From contig NZ_JACJPP010000025.1 in the NCBI RefSeq assembly GCF_014696135.1, forward strand, positions 1-64,000: a DNA stretch of 64,000 nucleotides. The letters are read 5' to 3'. Positions 9,275 to 17,802 of the stretch are shown here, one piece after another. The stretch is from Nodosilinea sp. FACHB-141. GTDB taxonomy: Bacteria; Cyanobacteriota; Cyanobacteriia; Phormidesmidales; Phormidesmidaceae. Position 1 is the first letter of the stretch; every line of letters begins with the position of its first letter. The position numbers and the translations under genes are program-made. The notes under the pieces were generated by a model. That model made no database searches and had not been told where the DNA came from. It saw nothing but the letters and a program-made list of their open reading frames with translations.

Positions 9275-11243
9275 TGGATTCACCCTCCGCAGAAGCCAGT
9301 TGCAACCTGATCAGTGGATTGCCGTAGTAAACGTGCAAGAATGTTGCCAGGTAAGAGGCACATGTATTTTCATTCACCTCATCTTCCAACGCTTCCCACA
9401 TTCGTTCGCGTAGCCGTCGCAAAATTTCTGGAATTGTCCACTCAGGATGTTGCCGATGTTCTTCCGAGAATAGTTCCACAACCTCTTTTGCCATTGCGCG
9501 ATCGATCCGTTTCAATGTGCCCACAATGCCCTTTGCCCCATGCTCCAAAAAATTGGTCAACAACGATCGATGCGTCAATCCGGTTGAAGTATCCAGATGA
9601 AGCTGTCCGCTAACAAACACAATGCTGGTGCCATTCTTAAACAGCTTCGAGCGTTTGATATACGCTGTTGGGCTACTCTTCAACGGCTCCTCAACACTGA
9701 ACCCATCAATAAACACCAGCCCAAACTCCGTCGCTGGTTTTTGCATCTGGCTCAAAAACTCTTGAAACACCGTAAACTGCTGCCGCTGATACCGCTGCCA
9801 TCCCCCATACTTTGCATGGGCATACACCAGAACTCCACCTCCACAGCAGGCATTCACGGGCGCTACCTCTGGCTCCATCTGCCTCTGCCGCACGGTTTGA
9901 AATGCAACTCCCACAGGTTTTGCCCCTGACTCCAGCAACTCCCAGGGCATCTCAAACTCAGTGCGCTCATCAATCATCAAACACGGCACCTGATCCGACG
10001 AGTCATTTTGCTGTTGGCGGAGCCATGTCAGAAGTTGACCTGCAAGGCAATCAACCGAATTTTTAACCCTAGCATTGCAGTCATCAATAGCACTCAACAA
10101 ATTACCCGCAGTCAGATTGCCCTCTATTTGCTGATGCAAGTCTATGATCGATCGATCAAACTGTCCCCGGTTGGTAAACGTCCTTTTTCCATGATGGGCA
10201 TGGATGTAATACTGATTCTCTTCCAGCAGTGCCTGAATATTGAGGCTAATCATGCCTTCTGGCAACGTACTGTCAAGAGCGACCTGCGCTGTGGTTTGAT
10301 ACACCTCCGATCGCTCAGTTACACCCTCGCCATCCAGTTTTGCCAGCAGCGTAAACGTAAAAGCACTGGCATGACGGGCTGCTTTCTCCTGCCGCACCTG
10401 TTCCGATTCTATTGAGTCATCATTCTTGCCATCCAGGAGATCCGAGATTCCCCGAATGACCATTGCTGAAACGTTTTTAACTTGCTGGGTTGCTTTCAGG
10501 AAGCCAAATCCTTCCATCTCAACGGCGATCGCATCATCGTAATACTCTCGCAAGTACTCATAAACCTCAGCTTTACGCGACGCAATCACCTTCTCTCCCG
10601 CTGCAATCGGTTTGACATAAACAGAGGGAGCAGCATCAAAGGACGAACCTGAACGGATCTGCTCAAGCCAATCATCCTTCCGGGCTTCTGCCTGTGCCCG
10701 TTGCTTGAGGTCATAATCCGCTTCTCCCAGCTTCGGTCGAGGAAGGGTGCGATCGTCAATGAGCTTGCCACACTCATAGCCATAAACGATGGATGCTGCT
10801 ACCACATCGCCAACCTCTACGTCTTTGATGCCTCCCGCAATTCCCACAAACAAAATCACTCTGGGATTAAACTGCATCATGGCACGAACAGCTTCTATGC
10901 CTGCACTGGCATTACCCATGTCAATCTGGGCGACCGCTACATTCCAGATGCCGTTGTGCGCCTTAAATTGCCCCTGTGTATAAATCGTGCCATTTGGATG
11001 AATCTCTTCTAATAGGCGAGTGGCTTGTCCAATGGGTTCAAGGTGGGCTTCAACGGCTTTATGCTCCACGCCCAAAGCAGTCAAAATCACTGCCCAGTCA
11101 GTTGCCGTTCCGCCTTCAATTCCTTCATAGGTTGCAGACACAGGTTGTTTAGGAACTTCCGCTAGTGCGATCGTACTGGGCAAAGCACCCGATTGCCGAA
11201 TGCTACTTCCTTGTGTAATGGCCTGGAAGGTAGTTCCTGACAT
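9267..11243 (-). CDS. PNP-type nucleosidase fused to CHAT-like domain
   Basis: The 658-residue protein has a nucleoside phosphorylase domain at about 50-310, clearly paralogous to that of the PNP-NB-ARC-WD40 protein in this window. Both share the blocks FVGIAGGIKDV, PIAAG.KVIAS, DAIAVEMEGFGFL and EQVRQEKA..HASAF. The residues expected for nucleosidase chemistry (Glu of VEMEG near 241, Asp of RGISDL near 264) are present. The C-terminal 375-650 resembles a CHAT caspase-like fold, with MPWELL and a FLEHGAKGIVGTL segment. However, SGQ replaces the expected SAC catalytic cysteine motif and no HG histidine motif is visible, so protease activity is doubtful. The ATG at 11243 overlaps the vWA stop (TAATG); an upstream TTG is possible. 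It probably plays the VMAP-like third-partner/effector role. Confidence 0.82.
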   Translation of the reverse strand: MSGTTFQAITQGSSIRQSGALPSTIALAEVPKQPVSATYEGIEGGTATDWAVILTALGVEHKAVEAHLEPIGQATRLLEEIHPNGTIYTQGQFKAHNGIWNVAVAQIDMGNASAGIEAVRAMMQFNPRVILFVGIAGGIKDVEVGDVVAASIVYGYECGKLIDDRTLPRPKLGEADYDLKQRAQAEARKDDWLEQIRSGSSFDAAPSVYVKPIAAGEKVIASRKAEVYEYLREYYDDAIAVEMEGFGFLKATQQVKNVSAMVIRGISDLLDGKNDDSIESEQVRQEKAARHASAFTFTLLAKLDGEGVTERSEVYQTTAQVALDSTLPEGMISLNIQALLEENQYYIHAHHGKRTFTNRGQFDRSIIDLHQQIEGNLTAGNLLSAIDDCNARVKNSVDCLAGQLLTWLRQQQNDSSDQVPCLMIDERTEFEMPWELLESGAKPVGVAFQTVRQRQMEPEVAPVNACCGGGVLVYAHAKYGGWQRYQRQQFTVFQEFLSQMQKPATEFGLVFIDGFSVEEPLKSSPTAYIKRSKLFKNGTSIVFVSGQLHLDTSTGLTHRSLLTNFLEHGAKGIVGTLKRIDRAMAKEVVELFSEEHRQHPEWTIPEILRRLRERMWEALEDEVNENTCASYLATFLHVYYGNPLIRLQLASAEGESND

Positions 11244-13240
11244 TAAGCATCCACCTCCCAAGGCTGGAGAGTGGGAATCTTGGCAATCTTTGCCCCCATC
11301 GCCTGGGCCAGTTCCACAGGCAAATCCCCATAGTGCTTCGGCTGCGGGTTCAACACCACAGCCTCCACCCCCTTCAACGCCGCAATCTGCTGCGCCACTG
11401 CCATGGCATCCTCAATGCCCTGTCGCCCCACCGGAGGCGTCACTGTTCCCGCCCGACTGGCTGCCAGCGGCACATTGCCCCGTCCGTCCGTAATCACCAC
11501 CAACACCGCTTTTTGCACCGTGCTGCGCCCATGCTGCAACCGATGGCGCAGCGTCTGTAACGCCAAATCTAACCCATGGGCCAGGGGGGTCGCCCGGCCC
11601 CAATTCACCTCCAGGCGGTTGCGAATACGGGGCACCAAAATGTTGTCCGCCTCGCGCTTCTCCGCCCGCAACTCATCCTGGGCATCAGCTGCCCCCACCT
11701 GGATCAGGCAAACACTAGCCCGCTCCACATAGGCCCATTGCAGGTAAGGCAACAACGCCCCCTGCCACTGGCACTCCTTCAGGGAGGTATAGTCCAAAAC
11801 CAGGGTCAGCATTTGCTCCGGCACAGCAGCCCGCCGATAGCGGCGCAGATCCCCCGCTTGCAAAATTAACGGAATATGGCCGTTCGCCTGCCGTTTATCC
11901 AACAGATTTTTTGCCCACAGAGGCGGGTTTGGCTTCTCCTTAAGCGCCTGCCACCGCAGGGCTTGGTACTTCGCGGCTTCCAATAACGTGCTGACCAAAG
12001 CCAAGTCTCGGGGAACCGGGGTCGGTTCAACCCCAATAATCGCTCCACGATCCAGAGATGCCGCCTTAAATCGCCGGGGAGGCAGCCGTAAAGAGGCTGC
12101 CTCTCGCTCAGGGGATACCGTGTCTTCCAGATAGGGATCTATGGTTGGGCCACCTATGGGTAACGCTGTGGAAGGCAACGTTTCCTGGGTGTCGGACTCG
12201 AAAACAGGTTCTTCCGTCACCGACGGAGCTTCATCTCGGCGGGGCTGAGTATTCTCCTGTTCAGACCCTTGGCTCAGAGACTGCGGCACATCATCCTTTT
12301 TCTCCAGGTCAGTCACTGTTGAATCGGGTGGCGATATTTCCGGCTGGCTACGCTGAGGGGTAAGACCAATCAGTGCCGCGGCTCCATCCACCGCCTGCTT
12401 ACCCACCTGCGCTGCACCTGCCAATCGAGCCTGTGCCCTGGCCAACCGCAACAAAGCTAAATCTCGGCGAGGGCTATACCCGCCAGATACTCCGACATAA
12501 TCTAACACCCGCTCTCGCGCTTCTGGCAAAACCTCTGGCTGAATTTGCTGGGCCTGTTTTAACGCTTCCACAACCTCAGCTGATAGCGGAGCTGCCTCCC
12601 ATTCCCTATCCTCAGAGGCGTGCTTTTGGTCAAATTGCTCAAACCACGCTCGCAGCTGCATGACCCGCTGGTGAGAATTTGGCGACTCCCCACCGCTGAG
12701 CCGCAGGGCAAAGCGATCGAGCAAGTGGGGAGAGAGGGTGCCAATGCGGGTGCGATCGCACCCTGCCAACCAAAATAACTGGGGCTGCCAGCGATCGCGC
12801 TGTCCGTGCCGCTCCAGGTGGGCCACCTCTGCTCCTATCAGCATCACACAGGCTCGACTCGCGGCCAAACTCAGCCGCGACAAATCGGGGATGACGACAA
12901 TTCGAGTTTCCTGCTCATTCCCGGCTGCCAGCAAACCTGCTTTCCAAATGACCGATTGGGAAGTGCCATTTTGTCCTAAAGCCAGACAGCCCCATAGGTC
13001 TTCTTCCGTCTCCACGGTGCCAAGCTGAACTGGCGGAATCCGCTTGGCAGCCTTTGTATCACTGGCTTGGGGCAAAACCACCTCTCCCCCGGCAACAACT
13101 GCCGCCATCTGGGCTAGCAGCCTGGCCATAGTTTGTAGCGTAGCCGGGGAAGCATCAAACACGAGAATGCTTCGCAATCCAGAGCCCAGGGCAGCACAAG
13201 CCAACCCCTTCATCAACGGATTTTGAAACTCAGCCTTCAC
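11243..13240 (-). CDS. ChlD-like vWA domain protein of an AAA+/vWA pair
   Basis: The 665-residue protein resembles the D subunit of magnesium chelatase. It has a degenerate AAA-like N-terminus (1-190, with LLDRFALRLSGG), an acidic, proline- and glutamate-rich linker (about 280-410), and a C-terminal von Willebrand A domain (about 470-665) with ATPLAHGLDLALQTL and VVITDGRGNVPL. The usual DxSxS metal site reads LDYTSL, so the MIDAS is altered. It starts at GTG 13240, with AGGTG 8 bases upstream, only 16 bases after the AAA+ gene, and its stop overlaps the PNP-CHAT start. With the ATPase it should form a chelatase- or MoxR-type remodelling machine. The operon partners argue against a role in chlorophyll synthesis. 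Confidence 0.82.
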   Translation of the reverse strand: MKAEFQNPLMKGLACAALGSGLRSILVFDASPATLQTMARLLAQMAAVVAGGEVVLPQASDTKAAKRIPPVQLGTVETEEDLWGCLALGQNGTSQSVIWKAGLLAAGNEQETRIVVIPDLSRLSLAASRACVMLIGAEVAHLERHGQRDRWQPQLFWLAGCDRTRIGTLSPHLLDRFALRLSGGESPNSHQRVMQLRAWFEQFDQKHASEDREWEAAPLSAEVVEALKQAQQIQPEVLPEARERVLDYVGVSGGYSPRRDLALLRLARAQARLAGAAQVGKQAVDGAAALIGLTPQRSQPEISPPDSTVTDLEKKDDVPQSLSQGSEQENTQPRRDEAPSVTEEPVFESDTQETLPSTALPIGGPTIDPYLEDTVSPEREAASLRLPPRRFKAASLDRGAIIGVEPTPVPRDLALVSTLLEAAKYQALRWQALKEKPNPPLWAKNLLDKRQANGHIPLILQAGDLRRYRRAAVPEQMLTLVLDYTSLKECQWQGALLPYLQWAYVERASVCLIQVGAADAQDELRAEKREADNILVPRIRNRLEVNWGRATPLAHGLDLALQTLRHRLQHGRSTVQKAVLVVITDGRGNVPLAASRAGTVTPPVGRQGIEDAMAVAQQIAALKGVEAVVLNPQPKHYGDLPVELAQAMGAKIAKIPTLQPWEVDA

Positions 13241-13256
13241 TCAATATGCACCTGGT

Positions 13257-14252
13257 TTACTTGTCTGAATCTGAACCTAGAACCCGCCGTAGCTCAAGCT
13301 CATCCTTTTCAGTCCACATCGCCTCTTGGTTCTGATCCACCCCCATTCGCCGATGTTGAAACGCCAGCGGCGCAATTATTCTGAGGTCGTCAATCGTGAC
13401 TTCAAATCGTTTTGCCAGAGCAGCGTGGGCTCGCGCCGCCATGGCCAGCACCCGTTCTCCCCGGTTACCTTCGACCTCAAAGGCTTCAGCCAGGGCAACA
13501 CAAGTCTCCAGTGCTGGTGTCACCTCTACGTCATAGAAGTGCTTCCTAGCCTGCGTCAGAGCATTCCGCCTCTGCTCATCTGCCTCTTGGGCCTGGGCTA
13601 AAAACGCTGACGCCCCATCCGCTTGCTGCCTGGCCCATTCGTCTTCAAAGGTCAATACATTTTGAAGGATCTTCAGCCGCTCTTCCTTAGTAGTGGCGGT
13701 GTTGACGTTCACCATCAACCCAAAGCGATCCAGCAGCTGAGGCCGCAGCCCGCCTTCCTCCGGGTTCATGGTGCCGACCAGAGTGAACGACACATCGTCT
13801 CGAACACTTTGCCCATCCCGCTGAACTTCTAGCTTCCCGGTCGAGGTCACGTCCAGGATGATGTTGACGATGTGGTCATCCAGCAAGTTGATCTCATCCA
13901 CGTAGAGCAGCTTGTCTTTGGCCTCAACCAGTAGGCCATCCTTCCACTGGGCATCGCTCTGCATCAGTTTGTCCACATCCAGGCCACCAACCACCCGATC
14001 TTCTGTGGCGTTGATCGGTAGGGTGACGGGCAAATCGCCGTAGACCATTTTGGCGAAGGCACGTACGGCGGTAGACTTGCCTGTACCTCGCTGGCCGCTC
14101 AGTAGCACTCCTCCCAACCGAGGGGCAATGTAGGCCAACTCCAATGCCAGCTTGAGCGTTTTCTGCCCCACGATTAGGCTGTAAGGCAAAATCGGGATTA
14201 ACTGATCTTGGGCTGGAGAGTTGTTTACAGGAGAAGAGGTGTCTACGCCCAT
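13257..14252 (-). CDS. ChlI/MoxR-like AAA+ ATPase
   Basis: The 331-residue protein is an AAA+ ATPase of the ChlI/MoxR clade. Walker A is LLSGQRGTGKST (about 48-59), followed by the chelatase-type LPINATEDRVVGGLD segment, Walker B LLYVDEINLL (about 113-122), VGTMNPEEGGLRPQLLDRF (sensor 1 and the arginine-finger region) and a C-terminal lid with a GNRGERVL sensor 2 segment. It heads the four-gene minus-strand operon and is followed by the vWA gene. Magnesium chelatase I subunits share this build, so database labels may read magnesium chelatase. The fusion partners downstream instead indicate the AAA+/vWA core of a conflict system in which ATP hydrolysis controls the effector proteins. Confidence 0.88.
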   Translation of the reverse strand: MGVDTSSPVNNSPAQDQLIPILPYSLIVGQKTLKLALELAYIAPRLGGVLLSGQRGTGKSTAVRAFAKMVYGDLPVTLPINATEDRVVGGLDVDKLMQSDAQWKDGLLVEAKDKLLYVDEINLLDDHIVNIILDVTSTGKLEVQRDGQSVRDDVSFTLVGTMNPEEGGLRPQLLDRFGLMVNVNTATTKEERLKILQNVLTFEDEWARQQADGASAFLAQAQEADEQRRNALTQARKHFYDVEVTPALETCVALAEAFEVEGNRGERVLAMAARAHAALAKRFEVTIDDLRIIAPLAFQHRRMGVDQNQEAMWTEKDELELRRVLGSDSDK

Positions 14253-14340
14253 GTCATCGTCTGCCGGAGTAAGACTCGTTAGTCATGAGTTTGCCTAGTT
14301 CTGGAGGGTAGTCGCTAATTTTCCTAAGACTAACACTGGT

Positions 14341-15336
14341 TTACTGGGCCGTTATGCCGTAGCCAAGTTGTTTGGCGATGTCGAGGAAGGGGCCTATATT
14401 GCCAATACCCCACTGGTTGCAGACCGCAACGGTTTGATTGTCCCCTGTCCGTAAAATCTGGCTCTCATCCAGGAAGTAGCGCTTTTGGCCCTTCTCTAGG
14501 GCTTTCTCAATCGGAGCTACTACCCTAAAGGAACTGTGGAGGAAATCGGGGAATACCTGCCTCAGCTCATCCAAAGTCGCCTGGGGGTGATCGTGAATGT
14601 ACTGGGTGACTACAGCCAGAACCAAGTTGCGCTTGTTGTATACCTGGCTCAGGAACTCATATTGCGTGTTATCTCGACTAGAACGGGCAGCCGCTCTTTG
14701 CGCCTCTGCCTGTTCCCGAATTCTTACCTGGTATTCCTCTGCCTCCGGCAGGGGGATAATCTGCTCGATGTCTAGCAGCAAGTCGTTTCCGAGTTTATAT
14801 GGCTGAAGGCGGACACATCGAATGTCTAAGTCGCGCTTATTCAGCCACATGACGGCTGTGGTCAACTCTTTTGAAAAATTGGCAGAAGCTAACACGATTC
14901 TGACATCTGTAGGAAACTGTTCTTCTTGTGGGTCACTCCACCCTAAGAAGCCTAGGATTTCCTCTTCAAAACCTTTCGCAATGCCTCGCTTATCGAGGTA
15001 CTGCTGGTGAATCTCGATAGCTCGTTTGAAGGTCAGTGTAGAGACCATCGCGGCACAGCGCAGGGACTGTAGCTCCATATGAGCCCCAATTTCATCACGC
15101 TTGAGTTCAATCACTACCAGGTTGGCCTGCTTGTCGATGCCCAGTAGATCGATCCGCCGTGCTCCCTCAGTCCAGCCCGAGAATTCCTCAGACAGCACCA
15201 TCGTATCGGGCGAAATAACGTTGATGTTGTCTCGGAGTGCGGCTTGCAAGCCGGTGCGCTCCTGAATGCCTTCCGCGCCAAATTGAGTACTTTTGACAGC
15301 GGCGATTTGCTTGTCTTTAAGGGTAAACAGCGGCAT
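14341..15336 (-). CDS. PD-(D/E)XK nuclease-superfamily protein
   Basis: The 331-residue protein carries a likely PD-(D/E)XK core near residues 57-80: RIDLLGIDKQANLVVIELKR supplies the Asp and the E-x-K. A YLDKRGIAKGF helix region, a beta-rich middle and a C-terminal domain of unknown type follow. It resembles the DUF91/NucS-type endonuclease-like proteins often found alone or in defence loci. I used ATG 15336 (MPLFTLKDKQ) rather than the TTG 9 bases upstream. It is separated from the AAA+ gene by about 90 bases, so co-transcription with the conflict operon is possible but not shown. No methyltransferase lies immediately beside it. Confidence 0.7.
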   Translation of the reverse strand: MPLFTLKDKQIAAVKSTQFGAEGIQERTGLQAALRDNINVISPDTMVLSEEFSGWTEGARRIDLLGIDKQANLVVIELKRDEIGAHMELQSLRCAAMVSTLTFKRAIEIHQQYLDKRGIAKGFEEEILGFLGWSDPQEEQFPTDVRIVLASANFSKELTTAVMWLNKRDLDIRCVRLQPYKLGNDLLLDIEQIIPLPEAEEYQVRIREQAEAQRAAARSSRDNTQYEFLSQVYNKRNLVLAVVTQYIHDHPQATLDELRQVFPDFLHSSFRVVAPIEKALEKGQKRYFLDESQILRTGDNQTVAVCNQWGIGNIGPFLDIAKQLGYGITAQ

Positions 15337-15383
15337 TGGTTCCAAAGGGTGAGGTTATCTGAATCGGAAGTGGGAGAGCGATT

Positions 15384-16784
15384 TTAGCGGCGATTGAACT
15401 CGACCTGGCCGACATGGGCAAAGTCTCCATACTGCTCATTGCCGCTGAATAGGCTGACCTCATAGGTGCCCGACGTAGGCAATGAGCAAGTGATCTGCGG
15501 GCCTTGGGTAGGGCTATCGCTGCAACGCTCCGCCTGAGCAGAGCCCTTAAGGGCATAACTAGAGAGCAGCCAGCGCTGATTGGGGTTCTGGAGCTGGATC
15601 ACCGCCGTTTGGTGGATATCGGTCTGCGATCGCATTGGCGTAACCAGCTTCATTCCCTCCGCAAAGAACCGGGCTCGCATCATCGGCTGGCGCAAGAACT
15701 CCCCTCGAGTAATCGACTGCGCCATGAGCTGGAAGCTTTCTTCTTGGGGAAAATGCGTAATCCCCATCACCTCGGGCGGTGGGAAGAGGTAATCGGTTTT
15801 GTAGGCTTTGGTAAAGCCAGACGCCCGATCCACATAACCACTGTTCCAGGTGGCGTCAATTAAATACCACTGCCCATTGATCTTGGCAGCATTCCAGGCA
15901 TGGCTCTGCCCCTCCAGATCGCTGGTGGAGCTGCGAGAGTCACCGGTCACATAGACAATCTCTTCGCCAATGGCCTGGCCTAGGGCTTCAAGCAGCTTGG
16001 CGTAGCCCGCACACACCGCCACCCGTCGCTGAAACACCGTCTCCGCATCCTGAGGCGGATAGATGCCCGCAAAGTAGTTGGGAGCATCGTAGGCAATGCG
16101 ATCGGCCACGTAATCATGCAGAGCTTTGACCCGCAGCATGGGGTCTTTTTCCTGGCTGGCAATGTACTGAGCGACTGAGGCAATGCTGGTTTCAGCGCTG
16201 GCAGGCATGTTGACCACAGCGGGATGAAGACCAACGTCTGTCCAGGGCCACCCCTTCCCCTGTCCCGTCTGTCCTATGGGGTTAGGCTGGGGAGTTTGCT
16301 GGGGCCGCACCTGGGTTGTATCGGCGTACTGATCAAAGGGGTTATCGTGGAATCTCAGATAAAGCCCTTCAAGTCCCCTAGCGGCAGTGAATAACCCGCG
16401 TCGGGCCAACTCCACCTGTGGCCCCTGCATGCCATCCAAGAACCAATCGCCTCGGGTGGATAGCGCCAAAAACGAGGTCTGGGGCCGCAGGGCCAGCAGG
16501 AGAGTGAGGAAGACCAGGTTGAGGGCCAAGGTGCGCAGGGTGATGCGATCGCCCCAGGTGAGAATACTGGGCTGCTTCCCTTTCTTTCGTCCCCGCATTT
16601 CCCACAAAATGGGCACGAGGGGAAAGAGCAAAATGCCAGAAAAGACGGTCAGCAGCTTAGGGCCATTGATATAGGCAACGAGCGACGAGGCGACCCAAAC
16701 GCCCAATACCGGGGAGAGGAAGACTGCCAGGTAGAACAGCGTTCTCGTAATCAGCGAGGGCAGCCTCAAAAAGATAAATCGCAT
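15384..16784 (-). CDS. Membrane-anchored transglutaminase-like protein
   Basis: The 466-residue protein begins with about three membrane segments (14-38, 42-60, 84-101). A soluble part contains a transglutaminase-like cysteine-protease core: AVCAGYAKLLEALGQAIG with the nucleophilic Cys near 256, GQSHAWNAAKINGQWYLIDA with the His near 296 and the Asp near 310. The catalytic triad order Cys-His-Asp is intact, so the enzyme may be active as a protease, transglutaminase or peptide cyclotransferase. The C-terminal 100 residues look beta-rich (KYP/TG-associated type). It lies on the same strand as, and close upstream of, the nuclease-like gene. Its substrate is unknown, and a link with the conflict genes is inferred from proximity only. 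Confidence 0.75.
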   Translation of the reverse strand: MRFIFLRLPSLITRTLFYLAVFLSPVLGVWVASSLVAYINGPKLLTVFSGILLFPLVPILWEMRGRKKGKQPSILTWGDRITLRTLALNLVFLTLLLALRPQTSFLALSTRGDWFLDGMQGPQVELARRGLFTAARGLEGLYLRFHDNPFDQYADTTQVRPQQTPQPNPIGQTGQGKGWPWTDVGLHPAVVNMPASAETSIASVAQYIASQEKDPMLRVKALHDYVADRIAYDAPNYFAGIYPPQDAETVFQRRVAVCAGYAKLLEALGQAIGEEIVYVTGDSRSSTSDLEGQSHAWNAAKINGQWYLIDATWNSGYVDRASGFTKAYKTDYLFPPPEVMGITHFPQEESFQLMAQSITRGEFLRQPMMRARFFAEGMKLVTPMRSQTDIHQTAVIQLQNPNQRWLLSSYALKGSAQAERCSDSPTQGPQITCSLPTSGTYEVSLFSGNEQYGDFAHVGQVEFNRR

Positions 16785-17058
16785 GAAACCGGAGATAAGA
16801 AAAGCCAGAGCTCACTTCCAGTCTAGGTTTCCCGATTTCGACGCTGACCTATAAGACAAGCTCGTAGGATAGTCTTTTTGATTCGCAGCCTGCCATTTGC
16901 CAAACCTTTACAGGTGTATCTCATTCCGGTGGCTCATTCAGCACCGCGAAAAATACTCTGATCGCACGGCCTACACGAAATTCAGTCCCATCTCCCCAAA
17001 TGTGACGGCATAGGGGCTGAGCTTGCAGTTATTGCTCTTTTTGGTTTGTCCAAGCGGT

Positions 17059-17526
17059 CTATTGAATTAGTTCAATATGGCACTCATAGCCCTCTCCAAG
17101 CGCCCTGCGCCAGCATTGCAGTACCCCCTCTGAGTCGTCCGTAAATCTCACGATCAACAATTCAGTAACAGCGCGGCTTTCAGGCACGGTGCCCTGGGGA
17201 TGCGACCAATTCGTTCGTCTCAGCACCTCTTTTACCCGTGCTAAGGTGCCCCACCCACACTGAGGCGCAGGTGAAAAACTCTCCCATACCTCAGAAATCA
17301 GCGATACTGCATCCGTTGATAGGGTTTCTGGGCAAAGCGATTCCGGCAACCCAATCGCTGTGGTCAACTGCTCATCCGACCACCAAGCCCACCACTCTTC
17401 CCGGTGCAAGAGTTGCACCTCCTCAGCCTGACGAATGTTTGACCAGGGAGTCTGATCTAGTGCAGCTAGACGAAGCGCCTCAAACCAGGTCACCGCTACA
17501 TAGCGGCGCGTCAAAAATCGAGCCAT
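17059..17526 (-). CDS. Uncharacterised 155-residue protein
   Basis: The frame codes for a Trp-rich soluble protein (EEWWAWWSDEQL near 45-56) with no signal peptide or membrane segment and no motif I recognise. The ATG at 17526 has AGGA 5 bases upstream and the codon usage is like the surrounding backbone, which supports a real gene. It lies downstream of the ribbon-helix-helix gene on the same strand, with 276 bases between them that contain an inverted repeat. A plasmid accessory role is the most that can be said. Confidence 0.6.
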   Translation of the reverse strand: MARFLTRRYVAVTWFEALRLAALDQTPWSNIRQAEEVQLLHREEWWAWWSDEQLTTAIGLPESLCPETLSTDAVSLISEVWESFSPAPQCGWGTLARVKEVLRRTNWSHPQGTVPESRAVTELLIVRFTDDSEGVLQCWRRALGEGYECHIELIQ

Positions 17527-17736
17527 GATGTTCCTACTCCGCTACCGGCCTACAGACGACCACAGCAGCAAGAGCGGGAATGGCCCCTAATGCTCTGCCC
17601 CCAAAGCGTTGCTTAAAATTGTTCTTCATTTCAGTCCAACAACCCTGCGTGTGCGATGGCGGTGATACGAGCGACTACGACCCTGGGGCAAACAGGTCAT
17701 CGCTCTGCCACCCAATTATCAGGTAGCAAATATCAC

Positions 17737-17755
17737 CAGTACATCATTTGTACTG
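17737..17755. promoter_or_regulatory. Inverted repeat CAGTACA-N5-TGTACTG
   Basis: A perfect 7-base inverted repeat with 5-base spacer lies between the stop of the ribbon-helix-helix gene (17803) and the start of the 155-residue gene (17526). Its GTAC core is shared with the larger palindrome at 18540-18560 on the other side of the regulator gene, which suggests both could be operators of one regulator. The spacing does not fit the cyanobacterial LexA box that I know. It has no T-tract, so it is unlikely to be a terminator. Confidence 0.4.
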
Positions 17756-17802
17756 AGTTAACAGGCAGAATCCGGACGAAATGATAAAAGCCGTTTCGAA
17801 CG

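Noticed and set aside
10008..10415. Plus-strand frame of about 135 codons
   Set aside because: It lies opposite the well-supported PNP-CHAT gene and shows no domain or ribosome site.
13257..14252. Genuine magnesium chelatase I subunit
   Set aside because: Sequence is chelatase-like, but the operon leads into vWA, PNP-CHAT and NB-ARC genes and the vWA partner has an altered metal site, so a conflict-system role is more likely.
17737..17755. Cyanobacterial LexA box
   Set aside because: The GTAC half-sites are separated by more bases than the LexA consensus that I know allows.
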